Shown here: positions 23,753 to 33,997 of the stretch, piece after piece
Layout: the number at the start of each line of letters is the position of its first letter
Numbering within the stretch: position 1 is the first letter of the stretch
Assembly (NCBI GenBank): GCA_022497145.1
Contig: MU385881.1
Coordinates: 1-64,000 of the forward strand
Direction of reading: 5' to 3'
Length of the DNA stretch: 64,000 nucleotides
DNA from: Rostrohypoxylon terebratum
Taxonomy: Eukaryota > Ascomycota > Sordariomycetes > Xylariales > Hypoxylaceae
Translations under genes and position numbers: made by a program
Notes under the pieces: generated by a model
The model's input: the letters and a program-made list of their open reading frames with translations, nothing else
The model's database searches: none
What the model was told of the DNA's origin: nothing

Positions 23753-26074
23753 ATCGGTCCATCCGCACCTGATGAGGCCACCGCTTTGAGCATGAAAATC
23801 AAAAGAGCAACTCGCGCATGCTCAAGCAAACCATATATACCGAATCAAGAGAACTATGGCGTTCGTTAGCAAGGGTCCATGGTCGGGGCGCGACACGCCC
23901 TTACGAGAAACGAGAGAGCTATCTAACTACGGGTAATGACGAGGTGGTTGGAAAAGGGCTTCTTTGCTATTGCGACGGAATGTAGTAGCTCCTTTTTCTC
24001 TGGAGAAATTGTTTCCCTAAGTACCTATGTATTAGGCAACTATAGAATTTATCGAGTTTGTGCGTATAGATGTTGATATGCTGATTGCGTAGCACGGTAA
24101 TGGTGTTTTTTATATTACGTTCACTCGTGAATGGATCATTATCGTACTCGTGTCGTGCTCCCAACACTAAGTGTTTCCATCAAATTAGAGATTGACTGCT
24201 CAATCTTGCAAGGTTCCAAGGTGGTTCTCGCGCGTGGTCGCTGATTTGGGTTTCATTGAATCACCAACACTGCAACGGCGCAATACTCCACGATCTCATG
24301 ACATGAGTAAGTTGGCACGCATTGCCGAGCTGCTGAATACACAAGTAGGCGAAGGATACAATCAAAAGTGGTGGATTCCCTGGTTGATAGGGTCCAGCTG
24401 CTTACGAGCTTAATGTCTCACTTGGCAATCTATTTGAAGTGCTACGCAACTTGTATTAGCGAACTCCACACCATCCATATACACCTGACATTAACGTTCG
24501 TCGCCGCAAGGTTCAGTCCTGCCAGTTTTCCACAAGTTCAACCATGATGCTAGCTACCTTTACGATAGATAACACCTTTTGTTGGCTGAACGCCGTCGGG
24601 TTACCAGGCTCATAGTCATCAGAGCTATGAATATGAAACAAGATAGGAAAGCGTCGCAAGCTCACCTATGGTTGGTTCCCGTGCAAATCCATCATAAACC
24701 CGCGCTTTGTGGCGAGCGCCAAATAGGGGTACGGGTATTATGAATACTCCATACTCCGTCTGGAATAATATAGTCGATACAGGATGTCCGGACTTGCTTC
24801 AGGTCATCACCGCATCATGGTAGCCGGCAATTAAGGGCCCTCGTGATGATGGTTTTAAGCAAGGGATACAATGAAGTTAATCTCGACACACGCATCGGAG
24901 TCGCCAGCAGCGTGGAATCAAGAAATGGCAGGCTGGCGATGATTTGAGTTGGTGGTCTTATCAAATGTTAAGTAAAAAAAAAAAAAAGAGAAAGGAAAGA
25001 AAGAAAAAAAAAATCTTGAGCCTAATTTTAAGTGCAGAATAATGACGTCCGAAAATTTTTGAAACGGCTTTCACCGCCCCGCTCGACCGAGTTAGGTACA
25101 ACCCCAAGTGAACTTCAACCAATACGTACCTGTAGCCTCCAGGGTTGGCAGCCTGGGCAGTTACTTTCAGCACCTAGCACTGGCAGCTAGGGTCCTGAAA
25201 GTCGCACAAACAGGGCTATTGTGCACTACTACTAGGTATGTATGTACTGGAGACTAGAGCTCTTTCGCAGCTTCCGCAGTGTACAGTTACAAGCGTTACG
25301 TATTGTACCTCTGAAGTTCGTACAACAGTCACAGCTAAAAAGTTACAACGGGTCAGTCAGGTTAGCGCCCTTTAGGTCCTTCTTGGCTCGTCCGACCAAT
25401 GAGAAACGCCACACGCCACACATAGCAACCTTGGAACCTTAGCTTCTTGCAGTCGGGTAGTCGCCAGGCGCATTGATGAAAACATTTCGAACTGTAACTT
25501 TAAGTGTGTGTGGTGTGACTTTCCCAATTCTCCCGTCTCGACTAAAATCCTCCATATTTTCCAACTTGCACTGTACACTCTACGACCTACGATCTACGAT
25601 ATACAAAATTAAGAAGAGCTCTCTGAATACGCACCGCAGTATTTTACTATTTGCAAAGATTTTACATACCTCATCATATTCGCTCCCACAACCACAACAA
25701 CATTGTCAAGTTACTAAGAATTCTAAGAATTCATCCGTACCAGCTAACTACGAAGAGAGAGAAAAATCGAGTGTTCCCCGTTAGTACTCTCTACATATCG
25801 TCACTACAACTACATACGATAATTCCAAAAAAACTACTAGCTTTTTTTTTCACACACGCACACACGCACGCACGCACGCACATACACGCACACACACGCC
25901 CGCCATTCGCACGTAGTACATCATCGAAACAGCTCAGGTAGTAGTTCAGGAATAGGTGATAGGTGTATTGATAAAATTCTAAATTGAAGTGGGAGCATTG
26001 GTGGCACTGGGGAGTTTCGACATACTCGTCCTGATCAGACCAACCTACGTACATATTACTACTAGGAACCCAAC
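23753..26074. other. Intergenic, no gene supported
   Basis: About 2.3 kb between Yop1 and the eIF4E-like gene, both on the plus strand. It should contain the Yop1 3' UTR and the promoter and long 5' UTR of the next gene. An A-rich tract is at 24973-25012, and a CA/CG dinucleotide-type repeat (ACACGCACACACGCACGCACG pattern, alternating purine and pyrimidine) covers about 25851-25902. The latter could adopt Z-DNA. Open frames here are short and unrecognised. Confidence 0.5.
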
Positions 26075-27303
26075 ATGGATAGACAGGAATCGATATGGAC
26101 TCGCCGTAACAAGTAAGTTCAATTTTCGTCCTGGAATAATTTCCCTATTGGAGATTGGAGATTGGAGATTGGAAACTAACCGTATATTTTTTTTTCTTCA
26201 ATTTTATAGTGTTAGCAACCTTTCGCTATCTACGCCCAGTCAACCCGATAATAATTCCACCACCCCGCGAGACTTTTCTAGTCTAGCTCGTAGAAATGGC
26301 GCCAACTCTTCTCACGGCCGCCCCAACCCTTTTAACGCGACGACCCCCGGCGGCAGCCTGACCTCTCCCACCAGCGCCGGCGGGGCCAATTTCGGCCTCG
26401 GGTCCGGCGCATTTGCTTCCTTTGGCTCCGCGAAGACCCCCAAGGCACAAGGGAATCCTTTCGAACAGGCTATGGGTGCCGTTGGCGCTAAGACTCCCTC
26501 CACCGAGAAGTCGGCAAAGGAGGCTATGCGTACCGCCGTCGGCAAGCCCTCCATGGGTTCTATCGCTGAGACGGGTGCTCAGCAAAGCTCCATCTCGTCC
26601 GTTCACCCTCTCCGCGACACCTGGGTTTTCTGGTACCGACCGCCCATTACCAAGGCCAATGGTTACATCGAATATGACAAGACTTTACACGCTATGATGA
26701 CGGTGAAAACCGCTGAGGAGTTCTGGCAAGCATATTCCCACTTAAAGCGGCCGTCGTCGCTCCCTACGGTTTCAGACTACCATCTCTTCAAGAAGGGTAT
26801 CCGTCCGATATGGGAGGATGACGAGAATAAGTTGGGCGGCAAGTGGGTCTTGCGGTTAAAGAAGGGCATCGCAGATCGTTATTACGAAGATCTTCTGATG
26901 GCTTGCGTGGGCGATCAGTTTGGGGACGAGGCCGACGAAGTCTGCGGTGTTGTGCTTAGTATGCGCAACGGTGAAGATGTTCTCAGCATCTGGACTCGCA
27001 GCACCGGGCAGAAAGTCCTCAAGATCCGGTATGTATTATTTTACTCGATACTACCCCTACACCTTCTATACCTTTTTACTAACAATGACTAGTGAAACGA
27101 TGCGACGAGTGCTTAGCTGCCCACCCGAGACACGCATCGAATTTAAGAGCCACGACGCTAGCATGCAACAGCGTTCCGCCATCGATGAGATGCGCCGCGA
27201 GAAGGCGGCGCAGAATCATCACAGCGAGAAAAGAAACCACAACAATAACAACAACAACAACAACAAAACGCGACAGTCGCAAGATGAGCAGCAGAGATCG
27301 TAG
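26075..27303 (+). CDS. Class II eIF4E (4EHP-like) cap-binding protein
   Basis: Three exons, 26075-26112, 26210-27028 and 27093-27303, 355 residues. The first exon gives MDRQESIWTRRN and joins to NVSNLSLSTPSQ. The disordered N-terminal third is Ser/Gly/Ala-rich. The eIF4E fold begins at HPLRDTWVFWYRPP (about residue 190) and includes EEFWQAYSHLKRP, the cap-stacking Trp in GIRPIWEDDENKLGGKWVL, and ETMRRVLSCPP. The first cap-stacking Trp of canonical eIF4E is replaced by Tyr (GYIEYDK), the mark of class II proteins such as animal 4EHP/eIF4E2. In animals these compete with eIF4E to repress selected mRNAs. The C-terminal tail has an Asn run encoded by AAC repeats. I am confident of the family; translational repression in this fungus is inferred from relatives. 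Confidence 0.93.
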
Positions 27304-29121
27304 TGAGGTCCTCGCACAGCTTGGTGACAGGTTGAGCTTTGAATAGCCGCGTTATGCGATAAAGACGAGTCTACATAACTCATCAAATAAAATAACATGG
27401 ATTTTGACACACATATCTTATCCGGTGAGGGTTGGTCCCGATGGAAATTCGCGGTGATATTACGTCGGGCTGAAAGCGTTCTGATTTCTGATTAATGCAG
27501 GCAGAGACATGTGGGTTATGCTAAATAGGGGATTTGCTATCTCATCCCCCGGTAACGGTGACGCGCTTTTCTTGCTCAAAAGGCCAAGAATGAATGGTCT
27601 TTTAATATAGGTACGGCTCTCGAGCAGAGCTAGATATCTAGAGCTAGAGCTAGGGGTGTTGACTACCTAAGGTGCCTATCTATTTCCTAGGTCAGACGAG
27701 CACTAAGAGGCCGTCCTTGTGGAATTATACAGTGTGTACATTAGGTATGGAGGATCATAACTAATGGGTTCTTGAAAAGCTGGAGCTGGAGCTGGAGCTG
27801 GGCATCATCATGATTGATCTGAGAAAAAAGGCAGGGCATCTAGGTATGAAAGCTTATACTATTATTGCTACTGCTACCATCGCTGCTGCTGTTGTTATAT
27901 TACTGCTGCTCGGCACCACTTTCTGTCAGGGACTCATTGTGTTTGGATGGGCCTGAATATGGGGGAGCTGGGTTTGGCATAGGGGGATGGATGGACAACG
28001 GAGGGATACGCGTGTGGTTGCTGTATTGTAGGGCTAGATAGCTGGATGATGTATCAATATGAAAAATGGAAGCTAAATGACCACCTACATATGATGGGAT
28101 GAATTGTAAAATGTATGTGTGTGTCTATACAGGTTCACAATTTCATTCTGATGGTTTCTAGGGGCGACTCATAATTCTGTGGAGAGAACTTCAAGATATA
28201 CACGGTTTTCGCGGGATATCTACCTGAAAATTACTATTCAGTATTGTAAATACCTATGTACCTACTTGCCTAAACAACAAGTTTTAGGGGTCATCTTAAC
28301 ATACCGTAACTAAGACAAGACCAAAGATCAATATTTCCATAAACGATCCCAACCTGGGCAGACAAGGTTACGATGCATCGTTTCATCGAACCACCTGCCT
28401 ACAAAGGGAGGTAGAATCAATACTCGAGGCTCGTATTCGAATTTCTTTCCCCGTGGGGGCGACTTCAGCTCTCCCCCGCGCGTGGGAATGATACATACAT
28501 GATACAATACAATACAATACAAAGCGATGGGCAATTAGGTTGCATGAAGCCTACTTCGCTTCCATGAAGACTCGGTGCATAGAAAAGCATTACCTACCTA
28601 CCTCCCTAGTCTCCGAGTACCGGACTCCAGTATTGTTGGGAACGTTCTACGAAATGCACCCTACGAACGTCACAAAATCACCCACACAGCCGCAGCATAG
28701 CACAAAAACACAAATCACCTCCGAAAATTCGAGCCAATTCATGCAATTCATTAGATTCACTTTTCGCGGGGGATACTCCTGAAACTCCAGTATACCTCCG
28801 CCTCCAAGCAAGCAAATGTCGGATCCCTCCCGTCAGACCAGCCCGACCTCTAGGGTCCTATGGTACAATTGGAATTTTCCAGAACCGGGTTTGCAAAGAG
28901 CAGAACCTGGATATCGTCTCGTCCCCTTTCATCCCCACGCCCGACGAAATTAGTTGATAGCTAATCCCTTCCCTGTGTGTGCTCAAGCATAGATAGCTGT
29001 AAGCATGAGGGTGCGTATCACTTCGTCCAATCCACTCAGTCCCCTGGTATCAAAACGGTGATCCTCGAAAGCTTCCACTTAAGATCTTTTCGTAGTTCTC
29101 AATAGGATAGCATCAGGAACT
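27304..29121. other. Intergenic, no gene supported
   Basis: About 1.8 kb between convergent genes (eIF4E-like on plus, CAF-1 subunit on minus), so mainly 3' flanks. Short repeats are visible: GAGCTG units at 27780-27801, GCT/ACT triplets at 27860-27910, and four AATAC units at 28505-28523. No coding sequence or RNA gene is recognisable. Confidence 0.55.
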
Positions 29122-31229
29122 TCACGACGCGGATTCCGGCAACAGCGCCCAAACCTTGACTGTCTTCTTCGCTCCTGGAACACTAATCCGGTGGGCGACT
29201 TTGTCCAAGGTCGACTTGACCTGAGCTTTAGTGCAGGATGAGAACTTCTTGGCCAACATCTCCACGATCGTCCCCTTGGTGAACTCGCGTAGTTCATCGC
29301 TGATGATGGCTTGCTTGAACTCTTCTATCACCTCTTTCGGAACTAGTTCCTTCGGGTCGACTGCTCGGGCGTGGTTGCTAGTGGAGGAGAGCGTAGTGAT
29401 TTTGGAGTTCGCCGGTGCATCGGGAGGAGGCATCGACGTAGGTGCGCTGAGGGTGTCTGCTGCAGTGCGACCCTTCTTTTTTCCTTGACTGGAGGGCCAG
29501 TATTCGGTGGAGAAGGGATCGATGGATGTGTGACCCTCTGCAAATATTGTTAGTTAATAGTACGAAGCACCTCGCATAGCTGAACTCACCAATCAAAAAC
29601 TCCATTCGGTATTGGTTCATGGATGGCAAAGGGTTGCGGCCATTCTCATCCTCATAGCAGATGCCTGTGCTGACGGGTTCCGTCTCGCCGAGGAACGTAG
29701 GACGAATAGCGGCAGGATGGTCTTCGGAATCATCCAAGAAATCTTCCATCTCTCCATCGCCATCGTTGCTTTCCTCATCATCGTCATCGTCACCCAGATC
29801 CTCGCCGTCCTCGTCCTCAACCCATTCTGCCTCCGAGTCGTAGTCGTAATTTAGCGGGAGGACTCTTCCAGTGGGTTTGCGTGCCAACTGGCGAAGCTCC
29901 TTTTGCGTCATAGGCATGGTTGCGGTACCGTAGTAAGGAGGTCGGACATCTTCGTAAAAGGAGAGATACTTCATCGGAACAGCGTTAAGCTGATCTTGCG
30001 CGCTCATGGCGAGCTTCTCCATCTGGGATTCGGTTTTCTCTGCCGCCATACCAAGCGCGGCCTCGGCAGTATTGCCGTGTAGTTCTTCCATGATCTTCTT
30101 CACGCTGGGAGGCACTTTTCCACGTCGCGCAGGGAAGGCAAAATTGAAGATTTTCATAGGGTTGAACGGCCTAGGGTTGGACTCGCCTCGCTCGCCACTG
30201 GTGTACTCGTCGAGAATTGCCGACTTGGCGGCTTGGGTCTCTTCGTCCATCTCGAAAGGTCGCGGGGCTAGCTTGACATCGTCTTTAACGAAGAATGGTT
30301 TGAACATCCGTTCATACGCTGACAATTCCTGCTTGGGTTCTGCCTGCGAGGTAGTAGAATCGGCATCACGAGCTGAGGGTTTGGCGGCTTGTTGAGAAGA
30401 CATCTTAGCTGGTGATGTAGCGGTAGATTTTCGAATAACAAACCCCGCCAACAAATTCTTTTGCTTCTCTTGTTTCTGTCGCTCCTTAGCTTCTTGTTCC
30501 TCCTTCTTACGTTTCTCCTCGGCCCTTTTCGCCTCCTTCTCCTCTCTCTCTCGCTTCTTGGCGTCGTTCTCGGCTTTTTTCGCAAGTCTCGCCGCCTCCT
30601 TTTCCTCTTTCTCTGCGGCCTTGGCTGCTTTGGTAGCCTCGTCTGCTGCTTTTCTTCTTGCCTTCTCTGCAGCTTCGGCTTCCTTTTTCTGCAGTTTCTG
30701 GGCTGCCTCTTCTTCCTTTTTCTGTCGCTTCTCTGCGCGCTCCTTTTCCTTCTCAGATGCCGTGAGTTTTCGTTTCGCAGGTTGTGCGCTGGCGGTGGCT
30801 GAAGCGGGTGTAGGAAGTGTGGAGGATGGTTGTGTTAGGTGAGAAGTGGCATTTTCTTTTGCGGAAGGTGATTGCACGGGGGTCTTATTTGGGGAGGGAG
30901 AATCTTGTACGGGTGTAGAACCAGGTTCGGTCAAATCCACCGGGCTGCTAGCAGGTGTTGAATCCATTGTTATATCTGGTAGAGGGAGTTCTACAACGTC
31001 GCTATTAGCGTCTCGGTGATACGATCAGCAGAAATGAGACGACAAGAGACTTACCTGGATGATGGGTGATGGTTAGGGTAGGCAAGTTGATAGATTGCTT
31101 CACTCCTGGATTTTCAGAGTTGGAGGTTTCGTCAATCGCGTGCTCAACGGTTCCTTCGATGAATTCCTCGTGTGTTCTCTTTCTTGAGACAGGTTCGTGA
31201 ATATTTGGGGACACTGGAAATAAAGGCAT
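29122..31229 (-). CDS. Chromatin assembly factor 1 large subunit (p150/Cac1-like)
   Basis: Three exons, 31229-31055, 30990-29590 and 29537-29122, 663 residues. CAF-1 deposits H3-H4 on newly replicated DNA, recruited by PCNA; this is its largest subunit. Exon 1 encodes MPLFPVSPNIHEPVSRKRTH, a pattern seen at the start of fungal CAF-1 subunits, and joins in frame to the second exon (HHPELPLPDITMDSTP). A long Lys/Glu/Arg-rich (KER) helix runs at about residues 115-235. The conserved middle block has YLSFYEDVRPPYYGT and a long acidic stretch (EDGEDLGDDDDDEESNDGDG). The C-terminal winged-helix-like domain ends KVAHRISVPGAKKTVKVWAL. A model starting at the ATG at 30967 would lose 74 N-terminal residues. 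Identification is firm. Confidence 0.94.
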
Positions 31230-31986
31230 TGGAATCGTTAATCGAGCGTCGGTTCCTGTATAGCATCAGACGCAATTGTTCAATTGTTCACGGTGACGAC
31301 GCAATCGAGGGATGAAATAGCCAGGCGAGGTGGAGAATTGTATATAATTAAAGTCGAGGATAACAATGATAGTAAAGAAGATATCGTGAGCATTGAAATA
31401 TCAAAGATCACGTGTGGGTATAGCTGGAGAAAAGGACTTGGAAACGATTGTGCTAAGAAATGTCGCAGATATCTGGCAGGTGAATGGATTGGACGTTCTG
31501 TACAGAGTAGATGCAACTCGTCATGGGTCGGCAGCGAAAAGAGAATGTGATAAAGTGGTAAAGTGGTAAAGTGGTAAAGTGGTAAAGTGGTACGCAGTAA
31601 AGTGGTAAAGGAACTATTTGGGATTAGTTGGTGGGTACAAACGCGTCCCAACGCGAAGACCGGGAATGGGTAAGGAAGTCGCGTCTTGCACTAGATAAAG
31701 TGCAATTCTAGAATGGTAACCCCCGTAACCCCCACTACCCCGGTCAGGTAGGGTTGCATTAGGTCCCTGTCTGTCGATAAATTGGGAATAGCGTCTTTTT
31801 GCCTTTGCTCAGATCTATCTTATTATGTAATACACATTGCGTGACTAAGCAAATGCCCACCTACATCATCGATGCATCCTTATCCTGGGGCTATCACAAT
31901 TCACTTGTGACTTGCGCAACATCCAAAATACCTCTCACCTCTCACACCACCTATCAGGGGGGGACAGGCAGACAGGGTCTATAACA
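31230..31986. other. Intergenic with 9-bp tandem repeat
   Basis: About 760 bases between the CAF-1 subunit start and the pseudokinase stop, both on the minus strand; it should contain the CAF-1 promoter. The visible feature is a tandem array of a 9-base unit (GTGGTAAAG) at about 31551-31609. The open frames across it are a by-product of the repeat. Confidence 0.55.
31551..31609. repeat. Tandem repeat, 9-bp unit GTGGTAAAG
   Basis: About six copies of the unit, the last separated by a short interruption (CGCAGT). It lies roughly 320-380 bases upstream of the CAF-1 large-subunit start codon. Such minisatellites commonly vary in copy number between strains. Confidence 0.85.
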
Positions 31987-33519
31987 CTATAATACCGCTA
32001 GCAACTTGTTGAAATCCTCAAATATTTCATTTCTGAAGTTTTCCGCAACAACTTTCTTGTCCGGTGAGGCAGTGAACGGTCCGCTCTCAGGATCAAGACA
32101 AGTAAGGCACCGATGAATCAAGCTCGCCATCCTGTTACCCGCCCTCTTTGGGACATATGTTTTCGCCATGGAAACGAGAGTGTTCTGGACCTCCTTCGCG
32201 TCCTGTGTGTACAATGACGCAAGCGATATCGTGTCCTCATCATCGCTGAGGTCATCGTTCGAAGGAACATCTAGGGTCCTAGCATACCCTAAACGCGTAA
32301 ACTCGCGCTGGTAAGCACCAGATAACACCGGTGCTGCCATTTCAGTGTCACCTGGTCGTACCAAGGTGTCCCATGTCAGAAGCTCAAGCATACACACTCC
32401 CATGCTATAAATATCATGACCAATGTTATAGTCCTCCTTGGCCATATTCCCCTCGAGTCGACGGTTCGGGTGCTGATAGATAATTTTGGAGACGGCTGAA
32501 TCGCTGATCCTTTTAGTCGCCATGCCCTCTATCAACCGAGCGTTTATCCAACCAGACAATACCAGGGAGGCTTGCTCTACAACACCCTCTTCGTCTATTT
32601 CGAAAGAAACAAGAAGATTTTGAGGTCGTATGTTTTTATGGACAAGGCCGAGTACATGTGCTTGGAGTACAGCAACGGCGATCTGATTGCATAACCTCAA
32701 GCGAAGGTTCAATGTTGGCTCTAGTGTGCCATCCCTATATAATTGATCCAGACTGATCAGCTTTGCTTTCGGCTGGGGGTGCTCAAAAACCAGTTCCATG
32801 CAAGGCCCGATTTCGTCTTGGTTATTTCGATACCCAAACAAACGTGGTATATTCCAATGGGGGAGCGCAGGCTTCAACTTAGAAGCTAAAATCTTAATGG
32901 CCCTACTTGTCTCATCTTTAGAGATGGTAGTATAGTGTATCTTCTCAATCAAGACGTCCACTTGCTTGGGCTCCGGATGTTCAGGCTGGATGTGTGATGC
33001 TCGCGCCGTATACGTGGTTTCAGTGATCCCCACAATCTTAGGTGGATAGCCCATGAGCACTAGATCCTCGCCCCTTATCAAAAGAGCCGGCGTGTTGTTG
33101 GCGGTAATGCTCAAGCTAATCAGCACCTGATGAAATCTGGCAGACTGTTCGTCAAACGATGCGACTTGAGCCTTCAGTTCCTCGACTTTTCCTGATCTGT
33201 GTATCACGTGCCGAAGCACATCTCTCTTCCTATACATAATATCAGCCGCCTTTAAAACGCCGTCCAGAATTTCCGCGAGCCGCTTAGAGCGAGAATCCAA
33301 GTCCAGGACATCATCTTTCGATCTACTTGGGTCTCGGATAATGCTATAAGCCAGCTCTAGGTCGACCCGGAGTGCTTCGCGACGTTCTTGTACGCCAAAC
33401 TCTTTCAGCTCGTTTGCTAAGAGAGTATATCTCTTATATTCGTCTCTTTTTTTGTCGATAGCATCCCATGTATCAAGCACGGTGATGACAATTGAGGCGA
33501 CGCCAATCACGCCACTCAT
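31987..33519 (-). CDS. HeLo-like domain plus pseudokinase, MLKL-like architecture
   Basis: Single exon, 510 residues. Residues 1 to about 150 are predicted mostly helical and begin MSGVIGVASIVITVLDTWD, a hydrophobic first helix followed by charged helices. This resembles fungal HeLo/HeLo-like cell-death domains and the four-helix domain of MLKL. Residues 170-450 read as a protein kinase fold: a beta3-like VDVLIEKIHY (about 187-196), a C-lobe with NIGHDIYSMGVCMLELLTWD, and a catalytic-loop position VHKNIRPQNLLV (about 293-304). There HRD has become HKN, so the catalytic Asp is missing, and the DFG position reads LSGW. The kinase is therefore expected to be inactive. No membrane segment beyond the first helix and no signal peptide is seen. 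It shares a promoter region with the NLR-like gene on the plus strand. A cell-death executioner role is inferred; the HeLo assignment needs a profile search. Confidence 0.75.
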   Translation of the reverse strand: MSGVIGVASIVITVLDTWDAIDKKRDEYKRYTLLANELKEFGVQERREALRVDLELAYSIIRDPSRSKDDVLDLDSRSKRLAEILDGVLKAADIMYRKRDVLRHVIHRSGKVEELKAQVASFDEQSARFHQVLISLSITANNTPALLIRGEDLVLMGYPPKIVGITETTYTARASHIQPEHPEPKQVDVLIEKIHYTTISKDETSRAIKILASKLKPALPHWNIPRLFGYRNNQDEIGPCMELVFEHPQPKAKLISLDQLYRDGTLEPTLNLRLRLCNQIAVAVLQAHVLGLVHKNIRPQNLLVSFEIDEEGVVEQASLVLSGWINARLIEGMATKRISDSAVSKIIYQHPNRRLEGNMAKEDYNIGHDIYSMGVCMLELLTWDTLVRPGDTEMAAPVLSGAYQREFTRLGYARTLDVPSNDDLSDDEDTISLASLYTQDAKEVQNTLVSMAKTYVPKRAGNRMASLIHRCLTCLDPESGPFTASPDKKVVAENFRNEIFEDFNKLLAVL

Positions 33520-33997
33520 ATTGGATCTATCTAAATACTTGAGGTAGCTTGAAATGAAGATTTTAAATCGGCACTTCCCTTCGGCGCAGTAAATACGAGA
33601 ACAAATATAAAATAGTGCGACGAGATAAGGCTGGGGGCGGAGTGATGAGTGACGCTTGTCTTCACTCGAAAAAGGGGGCTATCGCTATCCATATAGACCA
33701 ATAAGCCCTCTAGATTCTAGCCCTGGATAAAGCTTCATCAGAAATTATGTTGTACGAAAAAGCAGGCTCTCTGGTATAGCGCCTCAATACCCAATCATAT
33801 TCGTGTTGAAGGAGGCACGCCAGCCAAATCCGCAAGCTGACGCTACAGCCTACAGTATGTAGTATTTCTTATCAATTGGGTAGCTCCGGTTCGCTCATAT
33901 TCGTTAGGGAATGTCGGTAATTCTAACCGGCACTTGATCACTAACCTATTCATAATCACCACCGGTTCGCTTGGCTCCATGGTTCTTTTTCATCGCG
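33520..33997. promoter_or_regulatory. Shared divergent promoter region of the pseudokinase/NLR pair
   Basis: The 478 bases between the two divergent start codons must contain both promoters and 5' leaders. No recognisable operator or repeat stands out. The region is too short to hide a typical N-terminal effector domain for the NLR, and no frame here continues into it. The limits rest on the chosen start codons, of which the NLR start is uncertain. Confidence 0.5.
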
